Source: Planctomycetota bacterium (GTDB taxonomy: Bacteria > Planctomycetota > B15-G4). From it: a stretch of 38,610 nt of DNA. The notes under the pieces are model-generated. The model ran no database searches. It worked only from the letters and a program-made list of their open reading frames with translations, and was not told the DNA's origin. The stretch is taken from NCBI GenBank assembly GCA_029259695.1, contig JAJDEQ010000223.1, forward strand, positions 1-38,610. The letters are read 5' to 3'. The translations under genes and the position numbers were made by a program. Shown piece by piece: positions 33,430 through 38,610 of this stretch; position 1 is the stretch's first letter, and each line of letters opens with the position of its first letter.

Positions 33430-34074
33430 ATGCACGCCGAGGACAAGGACTCCCAGGCCGCCATGACGCCCGCCCGGGCGCTGCAACGGTTGCGCGAGGG
33501 CAACGCGCGCTTCCGCACCAACCGCGGTACCGAGCGCGACCTGCTGCGCCAGGTGGCCGAGACGCGCAGCGGGCAGTGGCCGTTCGCGGTCGTGCTCGGC
33601 TGCATCGACTCACGGGTGGCGCCCGAGCTGATCTTCGATCAGGGTCTGGGTGACATCTTCAGCGTGCGCGTCGCCGGCAACGTGGCCAACGATGACGTGC
33701 TCGGCAGCCTCGAGTTCGCGTGCAGGTTCGCCGGCGCGAAGCTGGTGCTGGTGCTGGGTCACCTGGGCTGCGGCGCGGTCCAGGGAGCGTGCGGCGAAGT
33801 GCAACTCGGACATCTTACCGCATTGTTGGAACGGATCACCCCGGCGATCGAGCTCACGCGGCAGCAAGGCCGGGCGGGGGAACCGTCGGCCGCGTCCGAT
33901 CGTTTCGTGGGAGCCGTCGCGCTCAACAACGTGCACCTCACCCTGGCGGCGATTCGCGAGCGGAGTCCCGTGCTGAGCGCGCTGATCGCCGACGGCGACG
34001 TCGGCCTTGCCGGGGGCATGTACGACGTGCAGACCGGGGCGGTGGAGTTCCTCGACGGCGACGCGCTCGCCTGA
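33430..34074 (+). CDS. Beta-class carbonic anhydrase
   Basis: The protein has 214 aa and catalyses reversible CO2 hydration to bicarbonate with a zinc ion. Zinc ligands and the Asp-Arg dyad are in VVLGCIDSRVAPE (Cys-x-Asp-x-Arg). The other ligands are in VLGHLGCGAVQGA (His-x-x-Cys). FSVRVAGNVANDDVLGSLEFA and ALNNVHLTLAAIRERSPVL are further family landmarks, and the end VGLAGGMYDVQTGAVEFL is typical. No signal peptide is seen, so it is cytoplasmic. An AGGA-type Shine-Dalgarno about 9 nt before ATG 33430 supports the start. The 188 bp after the gene hold no recognisable feature. Confidence 0.93.
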   Translation: MHAEDKDSQAAMTPARALQRLREGNARFRTNRGTERDLLRQVAETRSGQWPFAVVLGCIDSRVAPELIFDQGLGDIFSVRVAGNVANDDVLGSLEFACRFAGAKLVLVLGHLGCGAVQGACGEVQLGHLTALLERITPAIELTRQQGRAGEPSAASDRFVGAVALNNVHLTLAAIRERSPVLSALIADGDVGLAGGMYDVQTGAVEFLDGDALA

Positions 34075-34262
34075 AGTCCTGAAGTGCCGAGCCGTCACGG
34101 CGGGCTGTCGACGCGTGGTGAATCGGCGACGCTGTCACCGGTTCACTCGGCGCACCTGACAGCGGTTGGATACGACGGACTCTCCGGACGGGAGGTCCGA
34201 GTGGCGGCCGGGTTCCGGGGCTGGAACCGGCTGAGCCGACGGCGGACGTTCGCCACGAACTG

Positions 34263-35015
34263 CTAGCGGTCGTCGCGTTCCAGGATGTCCTCGGCGAGCA
34301 GTCGCTCGAGTGCGTCGAGGCGCTCCTCGAGTTGAGCGATCCTGCCGATTCCCGCGGATTCGTTCGCGACGTCGAACGACTGGGCGTGCCGCACGACGCT
34401 GATCACGACCTGCGCCGGCCCGGTGAAGGTGAGCAGGTTCGCTGAAGCCACATGGCGTACCTGGGTCACCTGCTGGTCCACCATGGTCGAGAAGGCCGCC
34501 ATGGTCTCCCGTGCATCGATGTGCTTCAGCGGCAACGTGACCGAGATCATCGCGCGTCGGCCCTCCCAGTTCGGCAGTTCCTCGAGCGGGACGACGGTTG
34601 CGTGCGCCACGATCCTGGCGCCGGGCCCGCGCGTCGGGATGCCCACCCTGACGGCTTGCAGCAGGCGACGCTGCCCGTAGCTCTCCTCGAGCAGCAGGAA
34701 GTCGTACATGTAGAGCACGGTCTCGATGAATCCGCGCAGCTCGGCCTCGGACACCACGGCGGGTCCCACGATCCGAATGCGTACGTCGGAGACTTCGGCG
34801 GGGTTGTATTTGACCGGCATGTCGAGCAGCTCCTGGGCCAGCAGGAGCAGGTCCTCCAGACGTTCGCCGGTCACGTGATCGAAGTGCAGCGTGTACTCGT
34901 TGCCTGCGAGCGCGACGCCGATGCCGTGATCGTCTGTTGTTCCCGGCGCGGGTGGGATGTTGGCCGCGACGAACAGCAGCGCGGTGCAGAGCAGCGGCAA
35001 GATCGATGGACGCAT
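34263..35015 (-). CDS. Secreted protein resembling secretin N-domains, without the secretin pore
   Basis: The protein has 250 aa. The signal peptide MRPSILPLLCTALLFVAANI leads into FDHVTGERLEDLLLLAQELLDMPVKYNPAEVSDVRIRIVGPAVVSEAELRGFIETVLYMYDFLLLEE, which resembles the N0/N1-type domains of GspD-like secretins. SVTLPLKHIDARETMAAFSTMVDQQVTQVRHVASANLLTFTGPAQVVISVVRHAQSFD resembles a second secretin N-domain (the I-PL-(Y/H)-A-A--- to N-L-I--- pattern). The C-terminal ring-forming beta-barrel is missing, and instead the protein ends in a short coiled coil (RIAQLEERLDALERLLAEDILERD). It may be a periplasmic accessory or sensor built from these domains. ATG 35015 is chosen since it starts the signal peptide; GGGGAAG lies upstream. 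No other secretion gene is nearby. Confidence 0.7.
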   Translation of the reverse strand: MRPSILPLLCTALLFVAANIPPAPGTTDDHGIGVALAGNEYTLHFDHVTGERLEDLLLLAQELLDMPVKYNPAEVSDVRIRIVGPAVVSEAELRGFIETVLYMYDFLLLEESYGQRRLLQAVRVGIPTRGPGARIVAHATVVPLEELPNWEGRRAMISVTLPLKHIDARETMAAFSTMVDQQVTQVRHVASANLLTFTGPAQVVISVVRHAQSFDVANESAGIGRIAQLEERLDALERLLAEDILERDDR

Positions 35016-35446
35016 GGGGCTTCCCCGAGAGGTGGATGGTCCTGGATTGTGGGTGCGCGGTCGGGCGGCGCTTGATTGCGCGGCGCCCTGCTCCCGTGCC
35101 GGCTTCGACGGGTGGTCGCCGCCGCGTCTTCCCGGCGGCGCAAGGGGGTGCAACGGAGAGCGGAGGTCGGCGAGTCCTGCCGGGTCGCCGGGTGCCGGCG
35201 TGGCGGCTCTCCTCGCGGGGATCGGTGTCTTCGTCGGGGTCCCGGTGAGGAAGGCCTGTTTGTTCACGACCTGCTTCGGCTGACGCAACGATCTTCGTCG
35301 AGGCCGGGGTCTCCGCACGACTCGCCGTCGGGCTCAGGCTCTGAACCGTCCTGCCCTGACCCGCGGATGCCCCCTGACCCACGTCCAACCCTGACCACCA
35401 TCCAGTCCTGAAGACCATCCAACCCCGCACGAGGCGGCGGCGTCCG
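35016..35446. other. Intergenic region, 431 bp, no gene
   Basis: No frame shows coding bias. A CACAAT box (minus strand, 35046-35051) may be the -10 of the secretin-like gene. CCCTGACC occurs three times at 35354, 35372 and 35389 (spacing 17-18 bp). Nothing else is recognised. Confidence 0.5.
35354..35396. repeat. Three CCCTGACC repeats at 17-18 bp spacing
   Basis: Exact CCCTGACC octamers start at 35354, 35372 and 35389, downstream of the cytochrome gene on its strand. The spacing is not a multiple of one helical turn. No function is apparent. Confidence 0.5.
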
Positions 35447-38359
35447 TCAGTCCTCCTCGACCATGCGGGTCGCGGAGGTGACGTGCAGTTTCCAGTCGCG
35501 CATGGGCGTGCCGTCGAGGTCGAGGTGGCTCGCCAGGGCGTGCAGGCGGCGCGTGGCCGGGCCGTCGGGCGCGAGTGCGAAGCGTTGCGCCAGGTAGTAC
35601 GGGGGCGTTGCTTGGGAGTAGAGCGTGGCCTCGACCCGCGCTTCGCGGGGGTTGACGTCGCCCGGCCAGGGGATCTCGTAACGCACGACGTCGGTCCCGC
35701 TGCCGTCGGCGTACGCGGGGTCTTCGCGCGCGTGCTCGCCGGGCCAGGTGGCCTGGATGAACTCGGCGATCTGCGGCGTGACGTCGGGGTCCTGGCCGTC
35801 CGGCTTCCAGCCCTTGGGCAGCAGGCGGTTGTCCTTCACCTCCGTGTCGCGGTGGATGAAGCTGGTGGTGAAGCGGCCCGCGGCGTCGTGGATCAGCTCC
35901 TCGTAGATCTGCACCTGGGTGTCGGAGCTGATCACGGCGTGGTGCGGTTGGAAGCTGCCGCCCTCGAAGAACTCGGTGGGCAGCGGCTCGCCCTGGGCGT
36001 CGACGATCACGCCGGCCGCGTTGGTCGCGCCGGAGATGAAGATCGGCTCGGCGGCCCAGATCTCGTAGACCTTGAACTCGAGGAACAGGCGCCGGAAGCT
36101 CACGCCGCTGGGCAGACGGTGGCCGGCGAGGTTGGTGACCGTCACGTCGGTGACGAGGCGCTGCTCGCCGTCCGCGCCCTCGACGATGCGCGGCGGTGAC
36201 AGTTCGAGCGTCGCCGTGCGCTGGGGGAAGTGGCGAGTGATGTTGTCGATGGCGTGTTGCTGGTCGCTGACCGACGAGGTCATGTAGTCCGCAGGGCTGA
36301 CGCCCAGCACGTCCGGGAACTGGCGGAACATCTCCAGCAGGAAGACGTTGAGACCGAGCAGTTCGTGCCGCGCGTAGCCCTCGCTGCGGAAGCGCACGTG
36401 CAGGTCCTCCGCGGGGGCACTGTGCTCGGCTTGCGGGTAGCTGTCGTCCTGGATCGAGGCGATGCGCGTCTGGATCTGGGGGATGTTCGTGCTGGTCGGG
36501 ATGTCCGAGTAGCCGCGCGGCATGTGACAGTCCTGGCACGAGCGCGCTTCGGGGTTGTCGGGGTTGAACTCGTTCTCGTAGCTGCTGTTGAGCCACTCGA
36601 GATAGGTGGCCTGCTCGATCGAGTGGAAGTACGGCTTGAACACCGGGTTGGTCTCGATGCGGTCGAGCACCCGGTCGCTGCCGGCGGCGGTGGGCTTGTC
36701 GACGTTGGGCAGGTTGATCGTGTGGCAGCTCCCGCACATCTGGGACGACTTGATGTACGCGTCGGCCTTGGGCTCGATGCCGAGCGCGGCTTTCATCGGA
36801 TGGGTGACGATGTCCTCGAACGGACCGTAGATCTCGTCCGGCGGGCCGATGCGGAAGCGGCCGGTGGTCCCGTTCTCGAGGAAGTACTGGATCGGCGGCT
36901 GGTCCGAACCGGGCGGCGGTGTGATCGGGCGGCTGCGGTGGCACGTCAGGCAACTGATGCCGTCCCGGGCCAGGGCGCCCCAGCGACGCTCGTCGGCGTC
37001 GTCGGGCAGCTCGAAGACCCAGTCGGTGTGGAACAGGGCGTCCGGCCCCGCGTCGAGCTTGTGCTGCCGCTGGCCCATGACGCCGTGGCAGCTCAGGCAG
37101 GTGTCCACCAGGTTCGACGAGAGCGCGTCGCGCTCCTCCGGGTCGTCGGCGAACTCCTTGGCCAGGATGGCCAGCTCGGTCTCGAGCTGGGAGAAGAAGA
37201 TCGGGTCGCGACCTGCCAGCCCCATGGGCGAGCGGCGCCACTCGCCGTAGGGCGACACGTTGAAGCCGGGCGTGATGTAGGTCTTGGGGTCGGTCGGGCC
37301 CGTGACCAGGAACATCTCCGGTCCCGGGGGTGCCGACAGGCCCGCGTGGCACATCATGCACTGGTCCGAGCTCATGAACGGCGCGAGCTCACCGTGCGTC
37401 GCCACGACGGTGTCGTGGGCCTGCCCGGGGAAGTGCTGCACGTCCTTCGGCGCGGTCGGAGCGATGGACGGGAAGGTCCGGGCGAAGACTTCGTTGAGCT
37501 TCGGCGACGTGGTCTGGGCGTGGGTCTCGTCGTCGTAGTCGAACAGGTGCGGATCGTTCCAGGGTTTCTCCTGGGCCGCCACGTCGCGCCACGAGTTGTC
37601 GACCCGGAAGCGCAGCGGTTCGCCGTCGAAGCCGGCGATGTTGGCGAGCGTGCTGAAGGTCGACTCCTTCTCGGCGCTGGCGTGGCAGCGCAGGCAGCTC
37701 AGGCCGAAGCCGTTCTCGGATGGGAACGGATCGCTGTCGTCCGGCGGCTTGCCCGGACTCGCGCCGCCCCAGAACCAGCCGTCCTGGGACGCGTCGCGGC
37801 GGCGGATCATCACGGTCCAGCCCGAGATCTTCGCGCCCAGGTCGTCGGCGACGACGTCCTCGTAGCGCGCGGCCGGCGGCGGGTACATCTCCTTGACGAT
37901 CGTGGCACCGTCGGGCAGCTCGCCCTGCCGGCCGCCCTCCAGCCAGGTCATGACCTCCGGTGAGTAGTAGACGCGCACGGCCGGGTGCGTGCCGTAGTAG
38001 GCGCCGTCGATGAACGGCCCGGTGTCGCGCACGGCGCCGTCACCGCACCAGTGCAGCTCGTCGTCGTAGGTGCGGGCGGAGAGGAACGCGTACAGCTCGC
38101 GCTCGAAGTCGAGTGCGCTCATGTCCCCGGGGCGCCAGACAGGCGAGGTGGGCGGAGGCGGTGGCAGCGGCAGGCTGCTGGGCCGGGCGTCGGGGCAGAC
38201 CGTGCGCGCGGAGCCGCTGGGCGTCACGCCGTCGGTGGCTGCCTCGCTGTGGACCGGGTCGTCTGATCGGGTCTCGACGCTGCTGCTCTCGCCCGGTGCG
38301 CAGGCTGCGCACACGAGGACCAGAGCCCATGCAGCCGGTCTTGCGAGCTGTTCGAACAC
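35447..38359 (-). CDS. Hexahaem c-type cytochrome with P460-like N-terminal domain, probable lipoprotein
   Basis: The protein has 970 aa. The N-terminal hydrophobic run WALVLVCAACAPGES ends in a possible lipoprotein Cys, followed by a Pro-rich linker. Residues of about 76-230 (WLEGGRQGELPDGATIVKEMYPPP, ISGWTVMIRRRDASQDGWFWGG, then CLRCH) resemble cytochrome P460. Five more haem motifs follow: CMMCH 334, CLSCH 421, CLTCH 470, CGSCH 542 and CQDCH 608, giving six in all (first at 222). The last 320 residues are beta-rich (VTVTNLAGHRLPSGVSFRRLFLEFKVYEIW) as in large multihaem cytochromes. It acts in periplasmic or outer-face electron transfer; an oxidase or reductase role is inferred, not shown. 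GTG 38359 has GGGGGA about 7 nt upstream. No quinol or maturation gene lies nearby. Confidence 0.88.
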   Translation of the reverse strand: MFEQLARPAAWALVLVCAACAPGESSSVETRSDDPVHSEAATDGVTPSGSARTVCPDARPSSLPLPPPPPTSPVWRPGDMSALDFERELYAFLSARTYDDELHWCGDGAVRDTGPFIDGAYYGTHPAVRVYYSPEVMTWLEGGRQGELPDGATIVKEMYPPPAARYEDVVADDLGAKISGWTVMIRRRDASQDGWFWGGASPGKPPDDSDPFPSENGFGLSCLRCHASAEKESTFSTLANIAGFDGEPLRFRVDNSWRDVAAQEKPWNDPHLFDYDDETHAQTTSPKLNEVFARTFPSIAPTAPKDVQHFPGQAHDTVVATHGELAPFMSSDQCMMCHAGLSAPPGPEMFLVTGPTDPKTYITPGFNVSPYGEWRRSPMGLAGRDPIFFSQLETELAILAKEFADDPEERDALSSNLVDTCLSCHGVMGQRQHKLDAGPDALFHTDWVFELPDDADERRWGALARDGISCLTCHRSRPITPPPGSDQPPIQYFLENGTTGRFRIGPPDEIYGPFEDIVTHPMKAALGIEPKADAYIKSSQMCGSCHTINLPNVDKPTAAGSDRVLDRIETNPVFKPYFHSIEQATYLEWLNSSYENEFNPDNPEARSCQDCHMPRGYSDIPTSTNIPQIQTRIASIQDDSYPQAEHSAPAEDLHVRFRSEGYARHELLGLNVFLLEMFRQFPDVLGVSPADYMTSSVSDQQHAIDNITRHFPQRTATLELSPPRIVEGADGEQRLVTDVTVTNLAGHRLPSGVSFRRLFLEFKVYEIWAAEPIFISGATNAAGVIVDAQGEPLPTEFFEGGSFQPHHAVISSDTQVQIYEELIHDAAGRFTTSFIHRDTEVKDNRLLPKGWKPDGQDPDVTPQIAEFIQATWPGEHAREDPAYADGSGTDVVRYEIPWPGDVNPREARVEATLYSQATPPYYLAQRFALAPDGPATRRLHALASHLDLDGTPMRDWKLHVTSATRMVEED

Positions 38360-38454
38360 GGCGATTCCCCCAGTCCGGACGAGCTGCGAGGTGCGGCACG
38401 TCCCCTTCAGTCGGGAATCATCGGGGATGGAAGGCGAGCGGTCCAATCAGGGCC

Positions 38455-38545
38455 GGCGTTGCGGCGTTGCGGCGTTGCGGCGTGGCGGCGTGGCGGCGCT
38501 GGTCGCGTGGCGGCGCTGGTCGCGCGGCGGCGCTGGTCGCGCGGA
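38455..38545. repeat. Compound tandem repeat: 8-bp units then 17-bp units
   Basis: GGCGTTGC occurs three times (38455-38478), then GGCGTGGC twice (38479-38494), then three near-identical 17-bp units beginning GGCGCTGGTCGCG (38495-38545), with a decayed fourth unit after. It lies upstream of the cytochrome gene. No coding signal is present. Confidence 0.9.
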
Positions 38546-38561
38546 GGGTTGGCCGCGCGGA

Positions 38562-38580
38562 GGGAGGAGCAGAGCCTCCC
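38562..38580. terminator. Short hairpin near the window end
   Basis: GGGAGG and CCTCCC flank a 7-nt loop. It may be the terminator of a gene beyond the right edge of the window. It is weak, with no T-run. Confidence 0.3.
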
Positions 38581-38610
38581 GCTACGGTCAGTCCTCGCTC
38601 GCGCACGTCG

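Noticed and set aside
36230..37963. Long plus-strand frame opposite the cytochrome gene
   Set aside because: It is antisense to six intact CxxCH motifs, with no domain of its own.
38418..38606. 62-aa minus-strand frame over the terminal repeats
   Set aside because: It is made mostly of repeat-encoded Ala/Arg/Pro residues and lacks a ribosome-binding site.

Overview
The window is about 38.6 kb of very GC-rich DNA, densely coding on both strands, with no rRNA, tRNA, CRISPR array, transposase or phage gene that I can see. The gene content points to a Planctomycetota bacterium, probably one of the GC-rich lineages that carry many large secreted beta-rich proteins. The signs are a planctomycete-style ECF sigma factor translationally coupled to a Ser/Thr kinase, a membrane sulfatase-like protein, an FG-GAP/UnbV lipoprotein, many signal-peptide proteins built from beta-helix, beta-propeller or carboxypeptidase-regulatory-like repeats, and a multihaem cytochrome. 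The lineage is an inference from family content. No phylogenetic marker is present.

Layout. 1-4.3 kb: two divergent membrane-anchored proteins made of carboxypeptidase-regulatory-like domains, whose start codons overlap head to head. 4.3-8.3 kb: two minus-strand secreted proteins, a beta-propeller-like protein and a large FG-GAP/UnbV lipoprotein. 8.4-13.4 kb: NAD(P)H-hydrate epimerase, two more anchored carboxypeptidase-regulatory-like proteins, an Fpg/Nei DNA glycosylase and an enoyl-CoA isomerase-like crotonase. 13.5-21.0 kb: three secreted beta-helix proteins surrounding an erythromycin-esterase-like enzyme and an OmpR-type two-component system. 21.1-24.6 kb: a lipoprotein with an HExxH motif, an FG-GAP secreted protein and a CtlX-type hydrolase. 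24.7-29.6 kb: regulation, with a reduced sigma-70, an unknown gene, a possible minus-strand non-coding RNA, and an ECF sigma factor followed by a transmembrane Cache-type sensor Ser/Thr kinase. 29.6-38.6 kb: a membrane sulfatase-like protein, a frame-broken beta-helix gene, a beta-carbonic anhydrase, a stand-alone secretin N-domain-like protein, and a lipoprotein-like hexahaem cytochrome with a P460-like N-terminal part. A tandem-repeat tract closes the window.

How the genes fit together. Most of the coding capacity goes to the envelope and the outside of the cell. Six secreted proteins with different passenger folds end in what look like variants of one C-terminal beta-rich module, with a recurring core (ALL-LG---PF-GG-L-P-P--- ... 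G---SNA). I regard this as the most interesting unexplained signal. The regulatory genes (histidine kinase/response regulator, ECF sigma/Cache-kinase, sigma-70) are candidates to control such surface genes, but nothing in the sequence proves a target. Several non-secreted genes and the response regulator have no Shine-Dalgarno but a TANNNT-like box 6-10 nt before the start codon, which suggests leaderless transcripts. Secreted-protein genes mostly have strong GGAGG-type sites.
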